Assembly (NCBI GenBank): GCA_963923035.1
Contig: CAWUKT010000064.1
Coordinates: 1-40,877, forward strand
Reading direction: 5' to 3'
DNA length: 40,877 nucleotides
Source: CAWUKT01 sp963923035
Lineage (GTDB): Bacteria; Bacteroidota; Bacteroidia; J057; JADKCL01
In this document: piece after piece, positions 1 to 8,504 of the stretch
Numbering within the stretch: position 1 is the stretch's first letter
How the letters are laid out: each line of letters opens with the position of its first letter
Notes under the pieces: model-generated
Seen by the model: only the letters and a program-made list of their open reading frames with translations
Database searches by the model: none
What the model was told of the DNA's origin: nothing
Made by a program: the position numbers and the translations under genes

Positions 1-192
1 GCGGAGCAGCCCCTGCCCTTCCCCGGCCCCGCTCGCTTCCCCGTCGGGCGGCCGCAGTCCCCCCACCGGGCCATCGGACCGGAACCCTGGGCGCACGGAC
101 GTCGACCTGGGAACCGCCCACCATTCGCCCCGCCGACAGAACCTCAAGGGAGCGGCAAAGCAGCAAAAGGCCGGGCGCACCGACCCCCCGGC
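1..192. other. Non-coding, C-rich window edge
   Basis: I see no convincing gene here. The stretch is strongly C-rich on the plus strand and has no reading frame with recognisable protein features. It lies downstream of asd and may be the 3' flank of a gene outside the window. Confidence 0.5.
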
Positions 193-236
193 CCAAAAGA
201 AAAGGAGAAACCCCTGCAACCAGGAACTTCTCCTTT
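193..236 (-). terminator. Rho-independent terminator after asd
   Basis: AAAGGAGAA at 201-209 pairs with TTCTCCTTT at 228-236. A second small stem (CCTG/CAGG) lies inside the loop. Read on the minus strand, the hairpin is followed by TCTTTT (195-200), a short U-rich tail, 18 bases past the asd stop. Confidence 0.65.
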
Positions 237-253
237 GAGAAAGGCGAGTGGAC

Positions 254-1237
254 TCAGGCCCGTTCCCGCATGATCGCCTGAGCGATCTGGACCGCATTCG
301 TGGCGGCGCCTTTGCGGAGGTTGTCCGCGACGATCCAGAGGTTGAGCGCATTGGGATGGGATTCATCCCGGCGGATCCGGCCGACGAAGACTTCGTTTTT
401 GCCGTGGGCATTCAGCGGCATGGGGTATTCGTTGGCCGCGGGGTTGTCGAGGACGATCAACCCCGGTGCTGAAGCCAGCAATTCCTTGGCTTCTTCGAGG
501 TCGTAGGGATCGCGGAATTCGATGTTGACCGCTTCGGAGTGGCCGCCGAAGACCGGTACGCGGACCGCAGTGGCCGTCACGCGGATCGAGTCGTCGCCGA
601 TGATCTTGCGCGTCTCGCGGACGAGCTTGATTTCCTCGCGGGTATAGCCATTGTCGAAGAAGTAATCGCAATGGGGCAGGCAGTTCAGGTCGATTTTGTG
701 GGGATACACCTCTTTGGTGGGCTTTCCCTGGCGCTCGTCCATCATTTGCTGGAGGGCATCCTTGCCGGTGCCGGTCACGCTCTGGTAGGTCGAGATGACA
801 AGGCGTTCGATGCCGTAGCGGCGGTGGAGCGGGGCGAGGGCCACGACCAGTTGGATGGTGGAGCAGTTGGGGTTGGCGATGATCTTGGAATTGCCAATCG
901 TGTGGGCATTGACCTCGGGGACGACCAGGGGTACATCCGCTTCCATCCGCCAGGCGGATGAATTGTCGATGACGGTCGTGCCGACCGCCGCGAATTGAGG
1001 GGCAAATTCCTTGCTGACGCCGCCGCCGGCGGAGAAGAGGGCCAGGTCGGGTTTTCGGGAAATGGCATCTTCCATGGACAGGACTGTGAAGCCTGCACCG
1101 CGAAATTTGACCTCGTGGCCGACCGAACGGGCCGATGCGACCGGATACAATTCAGTTACGGGGAAGTCGAATTCTTCTAGGACCTTGAGGATTTCTCTGC
1201 CTACCAGTCCTGTTGCTCCGACCACTGCTACTCTCAT
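254..1237 (-). CDS. asd: Aspartate-semialdehyde dehydrogenase
   Basis: This enzyme reduces aspartyl-4-phosphate to aspartate 4-semialdehyde with NADPH in the cytosol, the branch point to lysine/diaminopimelate, threonine and methionine. The 327-aa protein starts with a Rossmann nucleotide-binding motif, GATGLVG (residues 7-13). The catalytic cysteine is C125 in NPNCSTIQ, and the active-site histidine is probably H233 in FGGHSEAVN. The length is normal for the short bacterial form. The ATG at 1237 puts the Rossmann strand right at the N-terminus, so the start is secure. It is transcribed alone, divergently from the lamin-tail gene, with 66 bases between the two starts, and a hairpin terminator follows it. 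Confidence 0.96.
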   Translation of the reverse strand: MRVAVVGATGLVGREILKVLEEFDFPVTELYPVASARSVGHEVKFRGAGFTVLSMEDAISRKPDLALFSAGGGVSKEFAPQFAAVGTTVIDNSSAWRMEADVPLVVPEVNAHTIGNSKIIANPNCSTIQLVVALAPLHRRYGIERLVISTYQSVTGTGKDALQQMMDERQGKPTKEVYPHKIDLNCLPHCDYFFDNGYTREEIKLVRETRKIIGDDSIRVTATAVRVPVFGGHSEAVNIEFRDPYDLEEAKELLASAPGLIVLDNPAANEYPMPLNAHGKNEVFVGRIRRDESHPNALNLWIVADNLRKGAATNAVQIAQAIMRERA

Positions 1238-1257
1238 GCTTTAAGATTAGTTAATGA

Positions 1258-1283
1258 TTGTCCCTGAAATATTTACTAATTTG
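1258..1283 (+). promoter_or_regulatory. Possible Bacteroidota promoter for lamin-tail gene
   Basis: TTG at 1258-1260 and TAATTTG at 1277-1283 are spaced roughly like the -33 and -7 elements of the Bacteroidota primary sigma factor. The -7 match is imperfect. The ATG follows 20 bases later at 1304, which would give a short leader. Confidence 0.35.
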
Positions 1284-1303
1284 ACCGTCCAAATATAATC
1301 AAA

Positions 1304-4300
1304 ATGGTCTGCCTGAGATTTCTCTTTCTCATTCTTTTTTCAATTGCTTTTGTCTCTCTTCCCGCTCAATTCACCGACGACTTCTCGGATGGAGACTTTA
1401 CCAATAACCCTACCTGGGCAGGCGATAACGGCGAATTTGAAGTGCTAGCGGGGGAATTGCATTTGAACAATACCGCTGCGGCCGCTTCCAATTCCAGTTA
1501 TTTAAGTACTCCGAGTACGGCAATTGACAACGCAACCTGGGAATTTTACCTCCGCTTAGACTTCAACACCTCTGGCGCCAACTACGCGGATATTTACCTG
1601 GTATCCGACATGGCCGATTTGGAGGGAGCGGTCAATGGCTATTTTGTCCGGGTCGGCGGGTCAGGCGATGAAGTTTCCCTGTTTGAAAGCACTGCGGGCA
1701 GCTCGAGCAATATCATCAACGGGCGAAACGGAGTATTGGTTGGAGCGCCTGTAGAGGTTCGGGTCCGGGTGACCCGGGACGCCGCCGGGAACTGGGAACT
1801 GTTTTCCGATACGACTTCCACCGGCACCCTTTTCCTCAGCGAAGGCACGGCGACGGACCTCACCCATACCACCAGCAGCCATTTTGGATTCCTGACGATT
1901 TATACCTCCACCCGAAACGATTGGTCTTACCTCGACAATGTAAGCGTCACGGGCACAGCAGTTCAGGATACATTTCCCCCGACCGTCGTCTCCGTTACAG
2001 CCACTTCGGCGACAGTATTGGAGGTGGTGTTTTCGGAGAATGTAGATGTGGCCACGGCGGTTGATTTGAATAATTATACGGTGAACGGAGCGTCGAATCC
2101 CCAAACGGCCGTCATCGATGCTGTGGACAGCAGCCTCGTCTACCTGACCTTTTCGAATCCGTTTGGCGTCTGCGCGACCGAGTCGATAGACATTGTGAAT
2201 GTCGAAGACCAGGCTTCGAATGCCATGGATCCCTTTGCGGGGACCTTCACCTTTGCGGTGGCCTCCTCAACGATATTCAAGGGCGTCATCATCAATGAAA
2301 TATTTGCCGATCCGACCCCTCAGATCGGCCTCCCCACGAATGAATTCGTGGAACTGTACAACCGGGGTTCAGACCCGGTCGACCTCATGAACTGGACCTT
2401 CAGCGATGGAGGTTCTCCCCAGACCATTTCTCCAACTTCCTTTCTGCTGTGTCCGGGCGAATATGTCATCCTCGCCTCCGATACGACGGGTTATGGCGCA
2501 TTCGGAACTGCCTTGGAGATGAGTCTCCCGGCGCTGAACAATGGGGGGGATCCGCTGGGGCTGCGGGACAATACAGGACAATTGATCGATTCGGTGACTT
2601 ATGATTCGGATTGGTACGGCGGTCCGCCGGCTTCCGATGGTGGGGTGACGCTGGAACTGATCAACCCCACCGATACCTGCGCCCTGGGCGGCAGCAATTG
2701 GGCGGCTTCGACGGCTGCGGCGGGCGGCACCCCCGGCCAACCCAACTCGGTGCTGAACACCCAACCCGATGTGACTGCCCCGTCACTGATCTCCGTGACC
2801 ATCCTCTCCGCCAATTCCATCCAGGTTTGCTTCGACGAAGCCTTGGACATCGGCGTGGCCACCAACGCGGCCAATTATTCTGTCGACAACGGACTGGGCG
2901 CTCCCAATACCGCGACCATTTTCGGCGCCAATTTCGATTGTGTCGACCTCACGTTCCCCACGCCATTTGATACCGGGACCGTCTATACCCTGACCGCCAG
3001 CAATATTTCCGATTGCAAAGGCAATGCTTTGGCCAACCAGACCGGCCAGTTCCTCATTGCTGGTCCGACGACTTTCCGGGCGGTCATCATCAACGAGATT
3101 TTCCCCGATCCCGATACGAATGCCACCAATCTCCCCTCCGGCGAATACTTTGAACTCTACAACCGCAGCAATGCGCAGGTGGACCTGGCGGGGTGGCGTT
3201 TTTCCGATGCCTCTTCCTCCATTACCCTGCCCAGCTACCTACTCCCCCCTGGAGGCTACGTGGCCATCACCCCCAATTCCAATGCGGGCGCGCTGGGCAA
3301 TTTCGGCTCGAATATCCTCGGCGTTTCTTCTCTGCCTTCCCTGAACAATTCCGGTGATGAACTGGGATTGCGGGATGGACAAGGCACTTTGGTGGATTCG
3401 GTGGAGTATACGGACGAATGGTACCAGGACGACGACAAGGACGATGGCGGCTATTCCCTCGAGCTGATCAATCCGGAAGATACGTGCAGCTACCTGGGCA
3501 ATTGGATCGCGTCCAATGATCCCGATGGCGGAACTCCGGGGGCGCAAAACAGCGTTTTTGACAATACGCCCGACATTGTTCCGCCGAGTTTGCTGGGCAT
3601 CTCGTTGCTTTCCCCCAACGCGGTCGAAGTCTGCTTCGACGAAACGATGGACGCGGGAACGCTGGCCGACGTGAACAATTATTCCGTGGACAATGGGCTG
3701 GGCGCTCCGACAAGTGCCGTTCCCCAAGGCCCGGTCAATGCCTGTGTGGTCCTCAATTTTGCGACGGCCATCGATACCGGCACCACCTATACGATTTCAT
3801 TCTCCAACATCACCGACTGCAAAGGCAATTCGGTGGGCCTGTTGAGCGGGACCTTTGTCCAGGGTGGCGGCGCGCAACCCTACGACATCCTGATCACCGA
3901 GATCATGGCCGATCCCAGCCCGGCGGTGAACCTGCCCGAAGCCGATTATATCGAACTCTACAATGCCAGCGCGAATGTGGTGGACCTGACGGGATTCGTG
4001 GTGGACGATCCTTCTTCCACCGATGCGACCCTGCCGACCTATAATCTCCTGCCCGGTGAATACGTCATCGTCTGTGACGACTCGGATTCGGCGGATTTCC
4101 GCGCTTTGGGCTATCCAAATATCGCGGCGACGTCGAGCTTTCCGAGCCTGAACAGCACGGGCGATAGCCTGAAACTGTTTGATGCGGGCGGGGTATTGAT
4201 CGATGAAGTGAATTACGACAACGATTGGTACCGGGACGAGGACAAGGAAGATGGCGGCTGGTCCCTGGAGCGGATCGACGTGACTTTCCTGTGTGACAAT

Positions 4301-5542
4301 GGCGGAAACTGGCGGGCGTCGGAGGATGTGGATGGAGGAACGCCGGGTCTCGCGAACAGCGTAGCTGGATCCTTCGCCGATGTGGAGGTGCCGACGATGG
4401 TGCGGGTCGAGGTCCTGGACCCACAAATGATCCGGGCCTATTTCAGCGAGGCGATGGACGCCAATACGCTGCTGAATCCCCTGAATTATTCCATCGACAA
4501 TGGCATTGGCAATCCCGTGGCCGCCGCGCCAAATGGCGACAATCCCCTGTCCGTCGACCTTATTCTGGGCAGTCCGTTGGATACCAATCTGGTGTATTGC
4601 CTCACGGCATCCGATGTGACGGACTGCTCCGGCAACCTGATTGGCAGCATCGGCACTGTGATCTGCTTCGGGATTCCCGAGCCGGTCGAGGTCGGCGACC
4701 TCATCATCAATGAAATCCTGTTCAATCCCTATACCGGGGGCAGCGACTTTGTGGAGCTGTACAATGTGAGCAATAAGATCATCGACCTGAGCGAGGTGCG
4801 GATCGGGGAAATCTTCGAAGGCACCGACTCTATTTTCAACGACGACGAAATCAACGAAACCCAATTGCTGCTGTTGCCGCAATCCTATATCGCCCTGACG
4901 GCCGACAAGGCTTTTCAGGAGACCACTTACCAGCCGATTGACCCCAACGCGATTTTCGAGATGTCTTCTTTCCCCACCTACGACGACAACGAAGGGGAAT
5001 GCGTCATCTTCACGGATTCCTTGGTCGTGCTGGACCGGTTCGCCTACCTCGACGATTGGCATTTCCCGAACCTGGACGACGATGAAGGTGTTTCCCTGGA
5101 ACGGCAAGATTTTGACCGCCCCACCCAAGACGAGAACAACTGGCACTCGGCGGCAAGTACCGTTTTGTTTGCTACGCCCGGCTACGAAAACTCTCAAATT
5201 CTGGTCCCCGGAGAACCGACGCAGGAAGTCACGATTGAGCCAGAGACCTTCTCGCCCGATCAGGATGGTGTGGACGATGTCCTGTCGATCAATTACCTCT
5301 TCAATACTTCCGGCTGGAATCTCCGCATCAATGTCTTCGACAGCAAGGGCCGCCTCGTCCGGGAATTGTTGCCCAATACCCTCCTCAGCACCGACGCTGG
5401 CACTTTCACCTGGGACGGCACCAACGACAACAATAACAAAGTCGATGTGGGCATTTATGTGCTGCTCATCGAGGCCATCAACCCGAATACCGGTGAGGTG
5501 AAGAATTTCAAGATCGGTTGTGTGGTGGCAGGGCGGTTTTAG
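1304..5542 (+). CDS. Lamin-tail/Ig repeat surface protein
   Basis: This is a 1412-aa exported protein with an N-terminal signal peptide (hydrophobic core FLFLILFSIAF, then LPAQ). An N-terminal domain carries the motif TDDFSDGDF. Four tandem modules of about 268 aa follow, each an Ig-like bacterial domain (starting near residues 225, 491, 759 and 1028) and a lamin-tail domain (starting near 327, 593, 862 and 1132, with the motif IINEI...ELYN). The C-terminus from about 1308 resembles a FlgD-type Ig fold of the gliding/T9SS C-terminal kind (FSPDQDGVDD...). In Bacteroidota such proteins are usually secreted or surface-bound. The exact role, adhesion or nuclease-associated, cannot be read from sequence. 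It is monocistronic, between a promoter-like site and a strong terminator. Confidence 0.85.
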   Translation: MVCLRFLFLILFSIAFVSLPAQFTDDFSDGDFTNNPTWAGDNGEFEVLAGELHLNNTAAAASNSSYLSTPSTAIDNATWEFYLRLDFNTSGANYADIYLVSDMADLEGAVNGYFVRVGGSGDEVSLFESTAGSSSNIINGRNGVLVGAPVEVRVRVTRDAAGNWELFSDTTSTGTLFLSEGTATDLTHTTSSHFGFLTIYTSTRNDWSYLDNVSVTGTAVQDTFPPTVVSVTATSATVLEVVFSENVDVATAVDLNNYTVNGASNPQTAVIDAVDSSLVYLTFSNPFGVCATESIDIVNVEDQASNAMDPFAGTFTFAVASSTIFKGVIINEIFADPTPQIGLPTNEFVELYNRGSDPVDLMNWTFSDGGSPQTISPTSFLLCPGEYVILASDTTGYGAFGTALEMSLPALNNGGDPLGLRDNTGQLIDSVTYDSDWYGGPPASDGGVTLELINPTDTCALGGSNWAASTAAAGGTPGQPNSVLNTQPDVTAPSLISVTILSANSIQVCFDEALDIGVATNAANYSVDNGLGAPNTATIFGANFDCVDLTFPTPFDTGTVYTLTASNISDCKGNALANQTGQFLIAGPTTFRAVIINEIFPDPDTNATNLPSGEYFELYNRSNAQVDLAGWRFSDASSSITLPSYLLPPGGYVAITPNSNAGALGNFGSNILGVSSLPSLNNSGDELGLRDGQGTLVDSVEYTDEWYQDDDKDDGGYSLELINPEDTCSYLGNWIASNDPDGGTPGAQNSVFDNTPDIVPPSLLGISLLSPNAVEVCFDETMDAGTLADVNNYSVDNGLGAPTSAVPQGPVNACVVLNFATAIDTGTTYTISFSNITDCKGNSVGLLSGTFVQGGGAQPYDILITEIMADPSPAVNLPEADYIELYNASANVVDLTGFVVDDPSSTDATLPTYNLLPGEYVIVCDDSDSADFRALGYPNIAATSSFPSLNSTGDSLKLFDAGGVLIDEVNYDNDWYRDEDKEDGGWSLERIDVTFLCDNGGNWRASEDVDGGTPGLANSVAGSFADVEVPTMVRVEVLDPQMIRAYFSEAMDANTLLNPLNYSIDNGIGNPVAAAPNGDNPLSVDLILGSPLDTNLVYCLTASDVTDCSGNLIGSIGTVICFGIPEPVEVGDLIINEILFNPYTGGSDFVELYNVSNKIIDLSEVRIGEIFEGTDSIFNDDEINETQLLLLPQSYIALTADKAFQETTYQPIDPNAIFEMSSFPTYDDNEGECVIFTDSLVVLDRFAYLDDWHFPNLDDDEGVSLERQDFDRPTQDENNWHSAASTVLFATPGYENSQILVPGEPTQEVTIEPETFSPDQDGVDDVLSINYLFNTSGWNLRINVFDSKGRLVRELLPNTLLSTDAGTFTWDGTNDNNNKVDVGIYVLLIEAINPNTGEVKNFKIGCVVAGRF

Positions 5543-5563
5543 GGGAAAATGAAACCTGAAAAG

Positions 5564-5596
5564 AGCGTTGGTACTCCGAGGTGCCAGCGCTTTTTT
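5564..5596 (+). terminator. Rho-independent terminator
   Basis: An 11-bp stem (5564-5574 with 5581-5591, including two G-T pairs) has the loop TCCGAG and is followed by TTTTTT and a second T-run. It lies 22 bases past the lamin-tail stop codon. Confidence 0.85.
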
Positions 5597-5650
5597 GCTT
5601 TTCGGGAAATGCGCCCATAGTGTTATCTTAATGGTTCAACCCTCTACGCT

Positions 5651-6475
5651 ATGACTACCCTGCATTTACCCAACTCCCTGGTCATTCCCTTGGTATTTCA
5701 CCATCAGGTTCCCTTGGTTCCGACCCGCATTGACGGCAAGGAATGCCATTTTGTATTGGATACCGGGGCCCCCCATTTGTTCCTGCACCAAAGTTTTTTC
5801 CGTGAAGACCAATTGACGGTGGTGGGAGAAGTGATGGGGGCAGCGGGAAAAGTCAAACTTTACCAGGCCGAGGTGCAGGAGTTGGAAATCGGGGCGTGGC
5901 GAATGGGACCCCTGTCGGCCAATGTATTGGCGAAATCCGCGATGGATGATTTTGACGGGGGAGAATTGGCGGGATCATTGGGTTTCCGGGAGCTGATTCA
6001 CTATTCGTGGCTGGTGGATTACCAGCAGAAGGAGCTCAAGTTGTGGCAGAAATTCAAACCGGCCGACCATGACGTCACCGGCAGCCTTCGCTGCAATTAC
6101 CTGAACCACTTGCCCGCATTCGAGGCCACGGTGGGGGACCAAAAGCTACGCTTGCTATTGGACACCGGATGTTCGGACCTCGTGATGGACCGTTCCCGGC
6201 TCGATTCATTGTCGGAGTGGGTGCAAGGGATGGAAAAAAGCGAATTGGTCGGGGCAGGGGGAAATAAAAGCGAATCCCTGGAAGGCCATCTGGACCACTT
6301 GATAGTGGATGTCCACCAACTGGACCGGGTCCCGGTGGGATTCGCGGACCTTTCGGGCCTGAAGGCCCGAATCGGAGACTTCGATGGAATCATCGGGTAT
6401 CCCTTGCTCTCGCGACTGCGGACCGTCGTCTGCTGGGAGCGAAAACGCTTTTACTTCCTCAAGTCAGAGGAATAG
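5651..6475 (+). CDS. Duplicated retropepsin-like aspartyl protease
   Basis: This 274-aa protein has two aspartyl-protease active-site motifs in one chain: VLDTGAPHLFLH (D37) and LLDTGCSDLVMD (D171). Each is followed by a hydrophobic-hydrophobic-Gly element typical of clan AA (GSLGFREL near 108-115, GIIGYPLLSR near 246-255). The chain therefore looks like two fused retropepsin lobes forming an intramolecular pseudo-dimer. No clear signal peptide or membrane segment is visible, so it may be cytosolic. Retropepsin-like proteins in Bacteroidota are common, with mostly unknown substrates. It has its own start just after a terminator and converges on nadE, with 15 bases between the two stop codons. 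Confidence 0.8.
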   Translation: MTTLHLPNSLVIPLVFHHQVPLVPTRIDGKECHFVLDTGAPHLFLHQSFFREDQLTVVGEVMGAAGKVKLYQAEVQELEIGAWRMGPLSANVLAKSAMDDFDGGELAGSLGFRELIHYSWLVDYQQKELKLWQKFKPADHDVTGSLRCNYLNHLPAFEATVGDQKLRLLLDTGCSDLVMDRSRLDSLSEWVQGMEKSELVGAGGNKSESLEGHLDHLIVDVHQLDRVPVGFADLSGLKARIGDFDGIIGYPLLSRLRTVVCWERKRFYFLKSEE

Positions 6476-6490
6476 CACACCCCATTCATT

Positions 6491-8425
6491 TTACTGATAC
6501 TCCGCCAAGGCTTCCAGGTCTCCGCGGAAACTTCCGCTGAGAATCGGGAAACGGCACCAGGACTTGGGGTCGAGGTTCTCGTCGTCCAGGTGGAAGCTGG
6601 GGGCATAGCGTTCCCGTTTCCATTGGTTGCGGGACCACAACCGGAAAAACTTGGTGATATAGCCCTTCAGAACCTCGTCGGGTGCGATGCCGCGCAGGGT
6701 TTTGAAGACCTCCACCGGACTTTTGTAGTCGCGGATGGCAGCCTTTTCGATCCGCTCGAGGATCGGATAGGGCATGAGATCGCCCTCGTCGGTCTGCGTA
6801 TAGGTACTCGGCCGCAGTTCGGCCGTGGGTTGCAAGCTGTTGACGTATTGCAGGCCGGTGATGCCCAGTTCGGTCTCCGCCCAGCGGAGCCAATGCAGCA
6901 GGAAGGCTTTGTCGATTCCGCCCAGGGGCGCGAGGCCACCGGCAGTATCGCCGTCCATCGTCGCATAGCCCACGGCGGCTTCACTCCGGTTCGACGTCGT
7001 CACGAGGAGCGCATTGCGGATGTTCGCGATCATCCAGACGCCCGGGGCCCGGAGGCGGGCCTGGATATTTTGCAGCGCCAAATCGTCCTGTTCCCAACTG
7101 AGGTCCCGCTTCAGCGAACCTTCGACCAGACCGGTATAATCGTTGAAGAGGTCCTGGACATTCCAGTTGTAGAAGACGGCACCGAGGTCCTTGGCGAGTT
7201 CCTCAGCACTTTGGAGGGTGTCGTTGGAGCTATTGTCTGTGCCCTGGTAAATGCAGGTCAACAAGGACGAGACCGCCTGGTCAGGCTGGGTCAGCTTGAG
7301 GTAGCCCAGCTTGCGCTGGAATCCCTCTTCCCCCAATTCCGCCAGGGCCATCCGAAACGTTTCGGCAATCAGGACCGCACAGCAGGAGGAATCGGCGCCC
7401 CCACTCAGGGAGACGACAAAGCCGCGGCTATAACTCTTCCGCATATAATCGAACAGTCCCAGGCAAACGGCCTTGTGAAACTCCTCTTCTTTGGAGAGGC
7501 GGATGGGCTCGTGGTTGTGGTCGCGGAAAAAGTCGGGGTCATTGGCTTCGGGCAAGGAGGCCACGCCATCGACAATATCGGTCGGATAATTGGGTTCGAA
7601 GTTGAAGGACTTCTTCTTTTTGCGCCGGACGGCCTGGACGTCGAGCACGGCCGTGGTGATCTGGACATCCTGGAACGAGAAGCGCTCGTTGGAGGCGAGG
7701 ATACGGCCGGCGGAGGCAATGAGGATTTCGCCGTCGAAGATGAGGCGGCCGGATTCATTGCCGAGGAGGTTGGAGTAGACGTAGGCGCAATAGTAGCCGC
7801 GGGTGGTCTCGGCGACGAGCTTCTCCCGCACGCGGGACTTGCCAAAGGCAAAGTGGGAGGCGCTGGGATTCAGGATGATGTCGACATTGTTCAGGTAGTG
7901 GTCTTGGGCGGGGCGCACGCCATTCCAGGCGTCTTCGCAGATCTCGAATCCGATGCGGACATCATCGATCTCAAAGATGAGATCGCCAAAGGGGTAGACT
8001 TCGCCGTCGATCTCGTAGCCCACCACGAGGTTGTCCGGCCAGGTCTTGAACCAGCGCGGTTCGTAGTACACACCATCTCCGGCCAGCTCCTGCTTCGCCA
8101 CAAAGCCCAGAATCTCCCGGTTCTGGATCAGGCAGCAGACATTGTACAGGCAATTCTCGACCTCCATCGGCAGGCCGACGGACACGACGATGTCGTCACA
8201 TTCTGCCGCTAAGCGGCGGAGATTTTGCAGGGAATGCTCCAGCACATAATCGCTGAAAAAGGTATCCTCGCAGCCATAGCCACTGATCGATAATTCCGGC
8301 AAACAAAGGAGGGATACATTTTGGGTGCGGGCTTCGCGGACGGCCTCGATCAGCCGTTCGAGGTTCCCTTCCCAATCCAACGGGGTCTGGTTGACCGCAG
8401 CCCCGGCGACTTTGATGTACTTCAT
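6491..8425 (-). CDS. nadE: Glutamine-dependent NAD(+) synthetase
   Basis: The enzyme converts nicotinate adenine dinucleotide to NAD+ using ATP and ammonia from glutamine, the last step of NAD synthesis. The 644-aa protein has an N-terminal nitrilase-type glutaminase domain with the triad E44 (CLPELS), K111 (FVAKQE) and C163 (EICEDAW). The C-terminal synthetase domain has the PP-loop SLSGGADSS near residue 340. I chose the ATG at 8425 (MKYIKVAGAA). A longer reading frame to 8476 adds 17 residues without homology and crosses the promoter element. It sits 79 bases downstream of the AsmA-like gene on the same strand but has its own promoter-like sequence. Confidence 0.95.
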   Translation of the reverse strand: MKYIKVAGAAVNQTPLDWEGNLERLIEAVREARTQNVSLLCLPELSISGYGCEDTFFSDYVLEHSLQNLRRLAAECDDIVVSVGLPMEVENCLYNVCCLIQNREILGFVAKQELAGDGVYYEPRWFKTWPDNLVVGYEIDGEVYPFGDLIFEIDDVRIGFEICEDAWNGVRPAQDHYLNNVDIILNPSASHFAFGKSRVREKLVAETTRGYYCAYVYSNLLGNESGRLIFDGEILIASAGRILASNERFSFQDVQITTAVLDVQAVRRKKKKSFNFEPNYPTDIVDGVASLPEANDPDFFRDHNHEPIRLSKEEEFHKAVCLGLFDYMRKSYSRGFVVSLSGGADSSCCAVLIAETFRMALAELGEEGFQRKLGYLKLTQPDQAVSSLLTCIYQGTDNSSNDTLQSAEELAKDLGAVFYNWNVQDLFNDYTGLVEGSLKRDLSWEQDDLALQNIQARLRAPGVWMIANIRNALLVTTSNRSEAAVGYATMDGDTAGGLAPLGGIDKAFLLHWLRWAETELGITGLQYVNSLQPTAELRPSTYTQTDEGDLMPYPILERIEKAAIRDYKSPVEVFKTLRGIAPDEVLKGYITKFFRLWSRNQWKRERYAPSFHLDDENLDPKSWCRFPILSGSFRGDLEALAEYQ

Positions 8426-8433
8426 GGTGGGTC

Positions 8434-8449
8434 TCTTTGCGCAAAGATA
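8434..8449 (-). promoter_or_regulatory. nadE promoter -7 element with palindrome
   Basis: On the minus strand TATCTTTG (8449-8442) is a perfect match to the Bacteroidota -7 consensus TAnnTTTG, 17 bases before the nadE start codon. It overlaps the perfect 14-bp palindrome TCTTTGCGCAAAGA (8434-8447), which could be an operator. No good -33 element is obvious. Confidence 0.55.
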
Positions 8450-8504
8450 GGAGAATTGGCCTTGGGGAAAGGGCAAAAGAGAAAAATGATACGAGGGGAG
8501 GGGG

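Noticed and set aside
6590..8212. 540-aa plus-strand reading frame opposite nadE
   Set aside because: It is fully antisense to a gene with intact catalytic motifs and carries no recognisable domain.
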